From: Ureibacillus xyleni
GTDB lineage: Bacteria > Bacillota > Bacilli > Bacillales_A > Planococcaceae
Direction of reading: 5' to 3'
DNA: 64,000 nucleotides
NCBI RefSeq assembly: GCF_900217795.1
Contig: NZ_OBMQ01000004.1
Span: forward strand, 186,001 to 250,000
The position numbers and the translations under genes are program-made. Shown piece after piece: positions 8,823 through 19,386 of the stretch. Each line of letters begins with the position of its first letter. Position 1 is the first letter of the stretch. Below the pieces are notes generated by a model. The model saw nothing but the letters and a program-made list of their open reading frames with translations, did no database searches and had not been told where the DNA came from.

Positions 8823-9209
8823 TTAAGATTGTTGTTGTTTTAAGAGGTCGCGAATTTCTTTTAAAAGTTCTTCTTTCGTATCAATCTTTGGTGTTGGCTC
8901 AGCTGCAATTTCTTCTTTCTTTTTACGATTTATTTTAGACAATAATCGTAATGCCATAAAAATAGAGAAGGAAATAATTAAGAAATCAATAATCGATTGT
9001 AAAAAGACACCTAATTTCAAACTATCTTCCGGGCCATACGCAAAGCTTTTTGTTAAATCAATTCCTCCAGTAAGCATCCCGACAAGAGGCATAATGATAT
9101 TTTCTACTAATGAAGTAACGATTTTGCCGAATGCTCCACCAATTACGACCGCAATGGCTAAATCAAGAATATTTCCTTTCATCGCAAACTCTTTAAAATC
9201 TTTCCACAT
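8823..9209 (-). CDS. mscL: Large-conductance mechanosensitive channel
   Basis: A 128-residue MscL protein: N-terminal [20 protein letters not shown], first helix with [12 protein letters not shown], loop GIDLTKSF, second helix [12 protein letters not shown] and a charged tail ending in LLKQQQS. It is a homopentameric plasma membrane channel that opens on hypo-osmotic shock. It is complete, with a good GAGTGAGATG ribosome region, and forms its own transcription unit. Confidence 0.96.
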   Translation of the reverse strand: MWKDFKEFAMKGNILDLAIAVVIGGAFGKIVTSLVENIIMPLVGMLTGGIDLTKSFAYGPEDSLKLGVFLQSIIDFLIISFSIFMALRLLSKINRKKKEEIAAEPTPKIDTKEELLKEIRDLLKQQQS

Positions 9210-9307
9210 CTCATCTCACTCCTTGATGTATAATTAATTAGTATAGATTGAATTGGTATGGGTAACTATCATACGTTGTAACTATTTTAAACTTAGGTGA
9301 AAAAAGT

Positions 9308-10024
9308 ATGGCAAAAAAGAAGAAGAGTAAACCACTCATTAGTCCTGGAGTGAAATTATTTTTAATCATCATATTACTCCCTGCATCCATTACGATTTAT
9401 TTCTTTGCGTTTCTCGCTTGGCAAGAGTTAAAAAGTATCCCATTTATTAGCGAGCTTGTTGAAAACGAAATGGATGTCATTCAACAAGATTTAGATTTGA
9501 AAATTCCTGAAGAGTATATTCCCATTTACATGTCGGCAGAAGAAACATACGGAGTTCCATGGACATTACTTGCGGCACATCATCGCATTGAAACACGATT
9601 TTCAACGATGAAGACACTCGTTTCTCCATTAGGTGCAGAAGGGCATATGCAATTTATGCCGTGTACCTTTGTTGGTTGGGATCATCCAACTTGTAATGGT
9701 TTAGGACAAGGGGAAATCACGGAAGAAGAAAAAACAAACCCGAAAATCATCCGAAAATACGGTGGTTATGGAGTGGATGCCAATAAAGATGGAGTTGCTG
9801 ATCCCTTTGATATTGAAGATGCCATTTTTAGTGCCGCCAATTATTTAGCAAAAGCAGGTGTCTCGGATGGCCAGCTGAAAAAAGCTATTTATAATTACAA
9901 CCATAGTGAAGAGTACGTGGATGATATTTTGTATTATTACCACTTATACGAAGAAGTAAGCGATGATTTAGAGCAGATAATTTTGTCTTCAGATGAATCA
10001 AAAACGTTGAACAACGTAAAATAA
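9308..10024 (+). CDS. Membrane-anchored lytic transglycosylase
   Basis: A 238-residue protein with a lysine-rich start, one membrane helix (about residues 17-39) and an extracytoplasmic goose-lysozyme/SLT-like domain. The likely catalytic glutamate is in HRIETRF (near residue 95), followed by GAEGHMQFMPCTFVGW, DPFDIEDAIFSAANYL and YNYNHSEEYV, all typical of peptidoglycan lytic transglycosylases related to MltB and CwlT. It probably cleaves glycan strands at the cell surface. It stands alone and ends at a strong terminator. Confidence 0.85.
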   Translation: MAKKKKSKPLISPGVKLFLIIILLPASITIYFFAFLAWQELKSIPFISELVENEMDVIQQDLDLKIPEEYIPIYMSAEETYGVPWTLLAAHHRIETRFSTMKTLVSPLGAEGHMQFMPCTFVGWDHPTCNGLGQGEITEEEKTNPKIIRKYGGYGVDANKDGVADPFDIEDAIFSAANYLAKAGVSDGQLKKAIYNYNHSEEYVDDILYYYHLYEEVSDDLEQIILSSDESKTLNNVK

Positions 10025-10066
10025 AGAAATCAACACCTTTTTAAGGAACGTTGATTTCTTTTTTTA
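10024..10066 (+). terminator. Terminator after the transglycosylase gene
   Basis: AAAGAAATCAAC pairs with GTTGATTTCTTT, followed by a T run. It also separates the convergent GlsB-like gene. Confidence 0.85.
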
Positions 10067-10075
10067 ACCCAACTA

Positions 10076-10336
10076 TTATGTTGTTTTTCTCTTCATTGAA
10101 CGCATTACAAGGCTAACTATAAAGATTAAAGCAATTGCGCCTAAAAGTGCTGGGAAGACGTAAAAATCAGATACTTGCCAACCCCAGTTCCCAAGAATCG
10201 CACTGCCAATCCATGAACCGATAATCCCCGCAATAATATTCCCAATAATCCCACCAGGAACGTCGCGGCCGATAATGACACCGGCTAACCAACCGAGTAT
10301 ACCGCCGATGATTAAATACCAAATAAAGCTCATCAT
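10076..10336 (-). CDS. GlsB/YeaQ/YmgE family membrane protein
   Basis: An 86-residue protein with three glycine-rich membrane helices and the family signature IGGILGWLAGVI ... GGIIGNIIAGIIGS. These transglycosylase-associated proteins are stress-induced in many bacteria; the name does not imply enzyme activity. It can start at either of two adjacent ATG codons. It converges on the transglycosylase gene. Confidence 0.88.
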   Translation of the reverse strand: MMSFIWYLIIGGILGWLAGVIIGRDVPGGIIGNIIAGIIGSWIGSAILGNWGWQVSDFYVFPALLGAIALIFIVSLVMRSMKRKTT

Positions 10337-10465
10337 AAGTTGTTCAACTCCTTATAGATATTGAATCTGCTACTATACTTCACTTCGTAATATGTACATA
10401 TTTGAAAAATCAATGCATGTTTGAAAAAATAATCTTAAAATAATTCACAAAATGTTCAAAATCTT

Positions 10466-10494
10466 TTGCCTTTTTCGAAAATTTGTCATATAAT
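10466..10494 (+). promoter_or_regulatory. SigA-type promoter for the 35-residue ORF
   Basis: TTGCCT (10466-10471), a 17-base spacer and TATAAT (10489-10494), 39 bases before the small ORF start. Confidence 0.65.
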
Positions 10495-10533
10495 TGACAC
10501 ATGTTACAAAAATAATTTGATGGGGTGGTTAAT

Positions 10534-10641
10534 ATGGATAGAAAAGTTATGAAAAAGTTAAATAAACAAGGTTTCATTTTCACTTTATTGCATTCGGTTA
10601 TCCTCTTAAACCTCTCCGTAGAACTTTTATTAATAAAATAA
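10534..10641 (+). CDS. Candidate 35-residue membrane peptide
   Basis: The ORF begins MDRKVMKKLNKQG and ends in a hydrophobic helix (IFTLLHSVILLNLSVELLLI) plus lysine. GGGGTGG lies 6 bases before ATG 10534. It sits between a good promoter (10466-10494) and a strong terminator (10671-10716), so it looks like an independent transcription unit. The basic head and single hydrophobic helix suggest a small membrane peptide, possibly regulatory or toxin-like; no family is recognised. Confidence 0.55.
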   Translation: MDRKVMKKLNKQGFIFTLLHSVILLNLSVELLLIK

Positions 10642-10670
10642 ACTATTAATCTATCAAGTAGATTGCTAGA

Positions 10671-10716
10671 GAAAGAGTGTGGGTAAAGTCGAAATTGATT
10701 TTGCCAACACTCTTTT
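10671..10716 (+). terminator. Terminator after the 35-residue ORF
   Basis: AAAGAGTGT (10672-10680) pairs with ACACTCTTT, with a further GGTAAA/TTTGCC pairing inside, and ends in TTTTTT. Confidence 0.8.
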
Positions 10717-10719
10717 TTC

Positions 10720-10900
10720 ATTTCAATTAATTCCCAAAGAGGGGGGATTTTACTGTTTTGTGGTGAAATGATTTCAAGTAATTTAAAATTCAAGAAATTT
10801 TCAAATAAATCATTTGAAACAGAAAATTCCCATCATTATCGAGGAAGAAAACGATTTCATGAAAGATAAATTTTTTAAATTGTGTAAATAATTAAAAAAA
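10720..10900. other. Intergenic AT-rich stretch without recognisable gene
   Basis: This part of the gap before ilvD shows only short AT-rich sequence, with no ORF preceded by a ribosome site and no clear hairpin. A minus-strand frame across it is judged spurious. Confidence 0.5.
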
Positions 10901-10905
10901 TAGTG

Positions 10906-10935
10906 TTGACGGAAACGACCATTTTATACTATGAT
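10906..10935 (+). promoter_or_regulatory. Promoter of ilvD
   Basis: TTGACG (10906-10911), an 18-base spacer and TATGAT (10930-10935). About 138 bases of leader follow, including a GTTCGCTAAA/TTTTAGTGAAC inverted repeat near 10954-10974. No T-box is seen here, so ilvD control differs from ilvB. Confidence 0.6.
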
Positions 10936-11073
10936 GACAACAATTTAATACGTTCGCTAAATTTTAGTGAACACAATCACGTTACCTCTATTCGAAGTAC
11001 AGTGATTATCCATTTATGTATTATTATCTACTAAGCTAGTTTCAATTTAGTAGAACTGAGGGGCGTTTCAATT

Positions 11074-12744
11074 ATGAGAAGTGATATGATTAAAGTAGGA
11101 GTTGATCGTGCTCCTCACCGTAGTCTTCTTTACGCTACGGGCAAAGTAAAAGCGAAAGATTTAGGAAAACCATTTATCGGAGTATGTAACTCATATATCG
11201 ATATCATTCCTGGTCACGTGCATTTAAGAGAATTTGCGGATGTTGTAAAAGAGGCAATTATTGAAGCAGGTGGGATTCCATTCGAATTCAATACAATTGG
11301 TGTTGACGATGGGATTGCAATGGGTCATATTGGGATGCGTTATTCACTACCAAGTCGTGAGCTAATTGCAGATTCTGCGGAGACCGTAATTAATGCACAC
11401 TGGTTTGATGGGGTATTCTACATTCCAAACTGCGATAAAATTACACCAGGTATGTTAATGGCTGCAGTTCGCACCAACGTACCATCCATCTTCGTTTCAG
11501 GTGGACCAATGGAAGCTGGAACATCTTCTTCAGGTAAACAATTATCGTTAACATCTGTATTTGAAGGTGTAGGAGCTCATAAATCAGGCCAAATGTCGGC
11601 TGAAGAGTTATTAGATATTGAAAACAATGCATGCCCTACATGTGGTTCTTGTTCCGGTATGTTCACAGCAAACTCAATGAACTGTTTAATGGAAATGCTA
11701 GGAGTAGCACTACCAGGTAACGGTACAATCGTTGCAACAAGTGAACAACGTCACGAGCTTATTCGTGAAGCTGCAAGACAGTTAGTTCGCATGATTAATG
11801 AAGATATTAAACCACGCGATATCATAACAAAAGAAGCAATTGATGATGCTTTTGCACTCGATATGGCAATGGGTGGTTCAACAAATACAGTTTTACATAC
11901 TCTTGCTATTGCAAATGAAGCAGGAATCGAGTATAACTTAGAAGATATAAACGAGGTTGCAAGCCGAGTTCCTTATCTTGCAAAAATTATGCCAGCATCA
12001 GATGTCTCAATGGATGATATTAATAAGGCTGGGGGAGTAAGTGCTATCATTAACGAACTTACAAAAATCCCTGGAGCAATTCATCCGGACCGTATTACAG
12101 TTGCAGGTACAACAATGGGCGAACTTGTGAAAAAATATGAAATTACAAATGATCAAGTCATTCGCACGAAAGATAATCCATATAGTCAAGTAGGCGGTTT
12201 ATCCGTATTATTCGGAAACATCGCACCAGAAGGCTCTGTTATTAAGGTTGGGGCTGTGGATCCTTCGATTAAAACGTTCATCGGTGAAGCAATTGTCTTT
12301 GATTCACAAGATGAAGCTCAAGAAGCAATTGACAACGGTACTGTAAGAGAAGGACACGTTGTTGTTATTCGCTACGAAGGTCCAAAAGGTGGTCCTGGTA
12401 TGCCAGAAATGCTTGCACCAACTTCTGCAATTATGGGACGTGGTTTAGGAACAAAAGTTGCTTTAATCACTGACGGACGTTTTAGCGGTGCATCTCGTGG
12501 TATTTCAATCGGACATATTTCACCAGAAGCTGCTGAAGGTGGACCAATTGCATTAGTCGAAAATGGTGATACAATCATAATCGACTTACCAAACAGAACA
12601 ATTAATCTAGAAGTTTCTGAAGAAGTTCTAAACGAACGTCGCCAAAACCTACAACCATTCGAACCAAAAATTAAAACGGGATGGTTAGCAAGATATTCCA
12701 AATTAGTGACAAACGCTTCAAAAGGCGGAATTATGAAAATATAA
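11074..12744 (+). CDS. ilvD: Dihydroxy-acid dehydratase
   Basis: A 556-residue IlvD: it dehydrates dihydroxyisovalerate and dihydroxymethylvalerate to the keto acids of valine/leucine and isoleucine. Iron-sulfur ligands are visible in [11 protein letters not shown] and [17 protein letters not shown]; the C-terminal [19 protein letters not shown] is the active-site signature. GAGGGG precedes ATG 11074. It is transcribed from its own promoter ahead of the T-box that controls the rest of the block. Confidence 0.97.
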   Translation: MRSDMIKVGVDRAPHRSLLYATGKVKAKDLGKPFIGVCNSYIDIIPGHVHLREFADVVKEAIIEAGGIPFEFNTIGVDDGIAMGHIGMRYSLPSRELIADSAETVINAHWFDGVFYIPNCDKITPGMLMAAVRTNVPSIFVSGGPMEAGTSSSGKQLSLTSVFEGVGAHKSGQMSAEELLDIENNACPTCGSCSGMFTANSMNCLMEMLGVALPGNGTIVATSEQRHELIREAARQLVRMINEDIKPRDIITKEAIDDAFALDMAMGGSTNTVLHTLAIANEAGIEYNLEDINEVASRVPYLAKIMPASDVSMDDINKAGGVSAIINELTKIPGAIHPDRITVAGTTMGELVKKYEITNDQVIRTKDNPYSQVGGLSVLFGNIAPEGSVIKVGAVDPSIKTFIGEAIVFDSQDEAQEAIDNGTVREGHVVVIRYEGPKGGPGMPEMLAPTSAIMGRGLGTKVALITDGRFSGASRGISIGHISPEAAEGGPIALVENGDTIIIDLPNRTINLEVSEEVLNERRQNLQPFEPKIKTGWLARYSKLVTNASKGGIMKI

Positions 12745-12750
12745 TTATTA

Positions 12751-12779
12751 TTCACTAAATGGTTTAAAAGTGTTATAAT
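12751..12779 (+). promoter_or_regulatory. Promoter of the ilvB-leuD T-box transcript
   Basis: TTCACT (12751-12756), 17-base spacer, TATAAT (12774-12779). Transcription would begin about 25 bases before the first conserved T-box bases. Confidence 0.6.
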
Positions 12780-12810
12780 TATCATATAAACATTATTAAT
12801 CTAAATATTT

Positions 12811-13161
12811 AACTCGATGATGAGGTTAAAGGTTATAGAGTCTTGTATCTACCAGAGAGTCGGTATTGCTGGAAGCCGACGATACAACTATAACCGACAT
12901 CCCCTCGGAGTGAGCTATTAAACGCGTTTCGCCATTAGATAGCTCCGGGCATTATTCGATGCTCGTTACTAATGAATAGTGCATCTATCTTTGTTGCACA
13001 TTGAATTTTCAAACTATTTAAAAAGTTCAATGAGAAGATAGATAATATCCACTATTCACGAGGTAGCAATTTGCTACGAACAAGGGTGGTACCATGAAAG
13101 TCTTTTCATCCCTACGCGAAAGGTTTTCTTTTGCGTTGGATAAAAAGGCTTTTTTATTTTT
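12811..13161 (+). ncRNA. T-box leader (probably tRNA-Leu) of ilvB-leuD
   Basis: The leader shows the T-box order: start AACTCGATGATGAGG, AGAGAG loop with GGAAGCCGAC apical part (12853-12880), a probable CTC leucine specifier at 12904-12906 just before GGAGTGAGC, the T-box sequence AGGGTGGTACC (13083-13093) that forms the antiterminator, and a terminator (AAAGTCTTTTCATCC with GGATAAAAAGGCTTT, then T run, to 13161). Uncharged tRNA bound to the leader would let RNA polymerase read into ilvB. The specifier choice is inferred from position, not folded. Confidence 0.92.
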
Positions 13162-13211
13162 TATAAATTTGTGATCACCTATAGACTTGGAAATTAGGGA
13201 GGAGTAAAAAA

Positions 13212-14975
13212 ATGTCTGCAAATGTATCGACAAGCGAAAAAATAGATGCAACTAATTTATCGCAGCCAGAACAACAAACTAAACCGAGAAATGGTTCAGA
13301 TATATTAATTCAAGCACTTCATGATCAAGGCGTTGATATTGTGTTCGGTTATCCGGGTGGTGCTGTACTGAACGTCTATGATGCGATGTACAAAAACCCA
13401 ATTCGACATATCTTAACTCGACATGAACAAGGTGCAATTCACGCTGCAGAAGGATATGCACGTGTATTAAATAAACCAGGTGTAGTAATTGCAACAAGTG
13501 GTCCAGGAGCTACTAACTTAGTAACAGGTATTACAGATGCAATGATTGATTCAATTCCTTTAGTCATCTTTACTGGTCAAGTTGCTTCCAACCTAATTGG
13601 AACAGACGCATTCCAAGAAGCAGATATTATGGGGATTACAACACCGATTACAAAGCATAACTACCAAGTGCAAGATGTAAACGACATTCCACGTATCGTG
13701 AAAGAAGCGTTCCATATTGCCAATACAGGTCGTAAAGGTCCCGTATTAATTGACTTCCCTAAAAATGTTTCAGCTTCTATTTTCGATGAAGCGTTAGCAC
13801 AGGCAAGTAGAGAGCAAGAAATTTACTTACCGGGATATCAACCAAACACAAAACCAAATTACTTACAAGTTCAAAAGGCAATTCAAGCAATTTCCAATGC
13901 TGAAAAACCATTAATCTTAGCAGGTGCTGGTGTACTATTCGCAGAAGCACGTGAAGAATTAACTGAATTTGTTGAAAAATACAAAATTCCGGTAGTTAAC
14001 ACATTATTAGGTCTTGGAAGTATTCATGGTGATCACGAACTAAATTACGGTATGGCTGGAATGCATGGCGCTGTAGTTGCAAACGATGCGATTCAAAAGA
14101 GTGATCTTCTTATTAATATTGGTGCTCGTTTTGATGACCGTTTAACAGGAGATACTTCAAGATTCGCACCGAACGCAAGTGTCATTCATATCGATATCGA
14201 CCCAGCTGAGATTGGTAAAAACATTCCAACTGATATTCCAATCGTAGCCGATGCAAAAGAAGCGTTAAAAGCTCTTCTGAAAAAAGATTTCCATGCACCT
14301 GATACAACTGCTTGGATTGATTACTTAAATCAGATGAAAGAAGATTACCCTTATTGGATTGTGGAAGATGAAAATGAAATCTTACCACAACAAGCGCTTG
14401 AAATGATTCACGCGATTACACATGGTGATGCTGTCGTTACTACGGACGTAGGTCAACATCAAATGTGGACAGCGCAATATTATCGCCAAAACCATAGTCA
14501 TCAATGGGTAACTTCAGGTGGACTAGGAACGATGGGATTCGGTTTCCCAGCTGCAATTGGCGCTCAATTTGCAAAACCAGATAAAAAAGTTATCTCGATT
14601 TGTGGAGATGCTGGTTTCCAAATGACAAATCAGGAGCTTGCATTATTGAAGGAATTTAACCTACCTGTAAAAGTTGTCATCTTAAACAACCAAGCACTAG
14701 GGATGGTTCGTCAATGGCAAGAAATCTTCTACGACGGTCGTTACTCACAAAGCTTAATGCCAGTACAACCTGACTTTGTAAAACTGGCAGAAGCGTATGG
14801 TGTGAAAGGATACCGCATCAATACACTTGATGAAGCAAGAACAGTTTTTGAAGAAGCTTTAAATTCAGATGAACCAGTTGTAATTGATTGTCGTGTAAAA
14901 CAACTTGAAAATGTTTATCCGATGATCGCACCTGGTAAAGCATTAGATGAAATGGTAGGGGTGAAGAGACCTTGA
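13212..14975 (+). CDS. ilvB: Acetolactate synthase large subunit
   Basis: A 587-residue thiamine-diphosphate enzyme that condenses pyruvate with pyruvate or 2-ketobutyrate. The N-terminal PYR domain has the catalytic glutamate in [16 protein letters not shown], and the C-terminal PP domain has the [15 protein letters not shown] metal-binding motif. The first 28 residues are a polar extension. GGGAGGAG precedes ATG 13212. Its stop overlaps the ilvN start by TTGA. Confidence 0.97.
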   Translation: MSANVSTSEKIDATNLSQPEQQTKPRNGSDILIQALHDQGVDIVFGYPGGAVLNVYDAMYKNPIRHILTRHEQGAIHAAEGYARVLNKPGVVIATSGPGATNLVTGITDAMIDSIPLVIFTGQVASNLIGTDAFQEADIMGITTPITKHNYQVQDVNDIPRIVKEAFHIANTGRKGPVLIDFPKNVSASIFDEALAQASREQEIYLPGYQPNTKPNYLQVQKAIQAISNAEKPLILAGAGVLFAEAREELTEFVEKYKIPVVNTLLGLGSIHGDHELNYGMAGMHGAVVANDAIQKSDLLINIGARFDDRLTGDTSRFAPNASVIHIDIDPAEIGKNIPTDIPIVADAKEALKALLKKDFHAPDTTAWIDYLNQMKEDYPYWIVEDENEILPQQALEMIHAITHGDAVVTTDVGQHQMWTAQYYRQNHSHQWVTSGGLGTMGFGFPAAIGAQFAKPDKKVISICGDAGFQMTNQELALLKEFNLPVKVVILNNQALGMVRQWQEIFYDGRYSQSLMPVQPDFVKLAEAYGVKGYRINTLDEARTVFEEALNSDEPVVIDCRVKQLENVYPMIAPGKALDEMVGVKRP

Positions 14976-15487
14976 AACGTGTCATTACAGTAACTGTAAT
15001 TAACCAAAGCGGTGTTTTAAACCGAGTAACTGGTTTACTTATGAAACGCCAATTCAATATTGAATCCATTACTGTTGGTCATACAGAGCAGCAAAATATT
15101 TCAAAAATGACTTTTGTCGTAAATGTGGCAGATGAAGTGAAGCTAGAACAACTAGTGAAACAATTATCTAAACAAATTGACGTACTAAAAGTTACTGATA
15201 TTACTGAAAAATCGATTGTATTGCGTGAACTCGCACTTGTAAAAGTCGTGTCACCTGCAAACTTACGACTTGAAATGAATGCAATTGTTGAACCATTCAG
15301 ACCACAAATCGTTGATACATCTAAAAATGTTGTCACGTATCAAGTGGTTGGTCACCCAGACAAAATTGATGCTTTCATTGAACTCATTAAGCCTTACGGG
15401 ATTAAAGAATTAACTCGTACAGGTGTAACCGCAACAGTTCGTGAAACGCAACCATTAGACACACCGCAACTTTCTATTCTTAAGTAA
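14972..15487 (+). CDS. ilvN: Acetolactate synthase small (regulatory) subunit
   Basis: A 171-residue regulatory subunit with an N-terminal ACT domain ([20 protein letters not shown]) that binds valine, and the ALS_ss C-terminal domain (ELALVKV onwards). It starts at TTG 14972, overlapping the ilvB stop by four bases, which implies translational coupling and 1:1 synthesis with IlvB. The tail TPQLSILK is short. Confidence 0.96.
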   Translation: MKRVITVTVINQSGVLNRVTGLLMKRQFNIESITVGHTEQQNISKMTFVVNVADEVKLEQLVKQLSKQIDVLKVTDITEKSIVLRELALVKVVSPANLRLEMNAIVEPFRPQIVDTSKNVVTYQVVGHPDKIDAFIELIKPYGIKELTRTGVTATVRETQPLDTPQLSILK

Positions 15488-15518
15488 GTTTTACTTACAG
15501 GTAGTTAGTATATATAGC

Positions 15519-15544
15519 TAGCACGCAAAACTAACTGCGTGCTA
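15519..15544 (+). promoter_or_regulatory. Intercistronic hairpin between ilvN and ilvC
   Basis: TAGCACGCA (15519-15527) pairs perfectly with TGCGTGCTA (15536-15544) around an 8-base loop, with no T run after it. It is more likely an mRNA processing or stability element than a terminator. Confidence 0.6.
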
Positions 15545-15572
15545 AGCATAAAAAAATTGAACACATTCTTAG

Positions 15573-16597
<1,025 letters not shown>

Positions 16598-16598
<1 letters not shown>

Positions 16599-18142
16599 TG
16601 CGTAAAATTGATATTTTTGATACGACGCTTCGTGATGGAGAACAATCAGCCGGTATTAACCTTAACACTGCCGAGAAAATCGAGATTGCAAAGCAGCTTG
16701 AACGCCTAGGCGTAACAATTATTGAAGCAGGTTTTCCTGCTTCAAGCCCTGGGGATTTCGAAGCGGTGAATCGTATTGCTGGAACAGTGAAAAATTCAAT
16801 CGTTACAGGACTTGCTCGCTGTGTTCAAAAAGATATCGATACTACATGGGAAGCAATCAAAGTTGCTGAACAACCTCATATTCATGTATTCCTAGCAACA
16901 AGCCCAATTCATATGGAATACAAGTTGAAAAAATCACCTGATGAAGTTGTAGAGCAAGCTGTGGAAGCTGTAAAATATGCAAAAAAGTTTTTCCCACTTG
17001 TACAATGGTCAGCTGAAGATGGGTTCCGTTCAGATCGTGATTTCTTAGTTCGTATCATAGGGGAAGTGATTGCAGCTGGTGCAACGACAATTAACGTTCC
17101 AGATACAGTTGGATATGCTTCACCTCAAGAATATGGTGAACTATTTGCCTTCCTACGTGAAAACGTACGTGGAGCAGATAAAGTAAAATTCTCTGCTCAC
17201 TGTCATGATGACTTAGGTATGGCAGTTGCCAACTCCATTGCTGCGATTCAAAATGGTGCAGACCAAGTTGAATGTACAATTAACGGGATTGGTGAACGTG
17301 CAGGGAACGCTGCATTAGAAGAAATCGGTGTTGCAATGCATATTCGTAATGACATTTACCAAGTTGAAACAGGTTTAAATTTAAAAGAAATTAAACGTAC
17401 TTCTCAACTTGTAAGCCGTTTAACTGGTGTTGTGATTCAACCAAATAAAGCGGTAGTAGGGAAAAATGCATTTGCCCACGAATCTGGTATTCACCAAGAT
17501 GGCGTGTTAAAACATAAAGAAACATACGAAATTATTTCACCAGCATTAATCGGTGAAGAAGATATTCCTTTAGTTTTAGGAAAACACTCTGGCCGTGCAG
17601 CATTCCGCGATCGTGCCATTACAATGGGCTTCGATTTATCGGACGAAAAGCTAAACAAAGCGTTCCAAGAGTTCAAAAAGTTAGCTGACCGTAAAAAAGA
17701 AATTACAGAAGAAGATTTAATGACGCTTCTTACAGAACAACAAGTTTCGATCGAGGACATTCCTTTATACGAACTAAAATCTGTTCAAGTTTCATACGGT
17801 ACAGAAAACATTCCAACAGCTACTGCATCTGTTCTTACTCCAGAAGGCGCAGTAAAAACATTAGCAGCAACTGGTTCAGGTTCTGTTGAAGCAATCTTTA
17901 ATACATTAGAACAATTAGTAAACGCGAAGGTAAATATCCTTGATTTCCGTGTGAAATCAGTTGGTAAAGGTCGCGATGCATTAGGGGAAGCAGTTATCAA
18001 CTTACGTTACAACGGCTTTACATCTACTGGTCGTGATGCTGCACAAGACGTTCTTGAAGCGACAGCGAAAGCATACTTAAATGCAATTAACCGTCATTTA
18101 ATTCAAGAAAGTATTCGTGGAAAGCAACCAACAGAAGTTTAA
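16598..18142 (+). CDS. leuA: 2-isopropylmalate synthase
   Basis: A 514-residue enzyme that starts leucine synthesis from acetyl-CoA and 2-ketoisovalerate. The DmpG/HMGL catalytic domain opens with [17 protein letters not shown] and holds the metal motif [14 protein letters not shown]; the last ~120 residues are the LeuA dimer domain that binds leucine for feedback inhibition. It starts at GTG 16598 within the TAGTG overlap with ilvC. Confidence 0.96.
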
Positions 18143-18178
18143 AATGTCAATTGTCAATTGATAAATTAACTATGAAAC

Positions 18179-18206
18179 GCCATCAAATGTTTATACGTTT
18201 GATGGC
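18179..18206 (+). terminator. Internal hairpin between leuA and leuB
   Basis: GCCATCAAA (18179-18187) pairs with TTTGATGGC (18198-18206), followed by ATTTCTTT. This weak terminator, or 3'-end stabiliser, lies inside the operon and could set lower leuBCD levels. Confidence 0.6.
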
Positions 18207-18273
18207 ATTTCTTTAAAAGATAACCATTAATCTCGGAATAAAAGCTATTCAATATAGAAAGGTGTTTTTGCAG

Positions 18274-19371
18274 GTGGAAAAGAAAATTACAGTACTTCCT
18301 GGTGACGGCATTGGTCCTGAAGTGGTAGCAGCTGCAGTACGTGTGTTAAAAGTAATCGGAAAAAGATATAATCACGATTTCCAATTAGGATATGCTGCTA
18401 TTGGTGGGGCAGCAATCGATCAGTTCAATAATCCACTTCCAGATGAAACAATTGCAATGTGTGATGAAAGTGATGCAGTTCTTTTAGGAGCGGTTGGTGG
18501 TCCAAAATGGGATAACAACCCTGCAGAATTACGCCCTGAACTTGGCTTATTAAAAATCCGTAAAACATTTGATTTATTTGCAAATCTACGTCCAGTAAAA
18601 GCATTCCCATCACTTTTAGACTCTTCCCCGTTAAAACGTGAGGTAGCTGAAAATGTTGATTTAATGATCGTTCGTGAATTAACAGGTGGTATTTACTTTG
18701 GCGAGAAAAAACGTAACGAAGAAGAAGCAAGTGATTTAAACATTTATACTCGTCATGAAATTGAGCGTATTGTTGACAATGCTTTTGAACTTGCTCGTTT
18801 ACGTCGCGGAAAATTATGTTCTGTTGATAAAGCAAATGTTTTAGAAACTTCAAGATTATGGCGCCAAATTGTGGAAGAAAAGAAAGAACAATATCCGGAT
18901 GTGGTTGTAGAGCATAATTTAGTAGACTCTGTCGCAATGAAATTAATCACAAACCCAGGTCACTATGATGTAGTCGTTACAGATAATATGTTCGGTGATA
19001 TTTTAAGTGATGAAGCTTCTGTTATTACAGGTTCATTAGGTGTACTTCCTTCCGCATCGATTCGCAGTGACAGCTTTGGTTTATACGAGCCAGTTCATGG
19101 TTCAGCACCGGAAATCGCTGGCCAAGGAATTGCAAACCCAGCAGCTACGATTCTTTCAGTTGCCATGATGCTTCAATATTCATTTGGCATGAAAGAAGAA
19201 GCAGCAGAAATTGAACGTGCAGTAAGTGCTGTATTTGAAGATGGGTATTACACGGCTGATTTAGTGAAAGATGGCGGCCGCGCACTAACAACGGATGAAT
19301 TCACAGACAAAGTAATCGCTGAAATTGATACGAATTTTGTAGCAGAAAGTATTATGGAATCTTATATTTAA
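18274..19371 (+). CDS. leuB: 3-isopropylmalate dehydrogenase
   Basis: A 365-residue NAD-dependent beta-decarboxylating dehydrogenase: ITVLPGDGIGPEVV at the N-terminus, the metal/substrate region VTDNMFGDILSDEAS and EPVHGSAPEIAGQGIANP for NAD binding. The frame is open from GTG 18262, but AAAGGTG covers that codon and sits 9 bases ahead of GTG 18274, the preferred start. Four codons separate it from leuC. Confidence 0.95.
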   Translation: MEKKITVLPGDGIGPEVVAAAVRVLKVIGKRYNHDFQLGYAAIGGAAIDQFNNPLPDETIAMCDESDAVLLGAVGGPKWDNNPAELRPELGLLKIRKTFDLFANLRPVKAFPSLLDSSPLKREVAENVDLMIVRELTGGIYFGEKKRNEEEASDLNIYTRHEIERIVDNAFELARLRRGKLCSVDKANVLETSRLWRQIVEEKKEQYPDVVVEHNLVDSVAMKLITNPGHYDVVVTDNMFGDILSDEASVITGSLGVLPSASIRSDSFGLYEPVHGSAPEIAGQGIANPAATILSVAMMLQYSFGMKEEAAEIERAVSAVFEDGYYTADLVKDGGRALTTDEFTDKVIAEIDTNFVAESIMESYI

Positions 19372-19386
19372 GGATTGGTGAAGATT

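Noticed and set aside
10410-10793. 127-residue minus-strand ORF
   Set aside because: It runs antisense across a promoter, a small ORF and a terminator that are consistent with each other, and has no ribosome site or family resemblance.
12372-12785. 137-residue minus-strand ORF over the 3' end of ilvD
   Set aside because: It is antisense to a certain gene and has no start signal.
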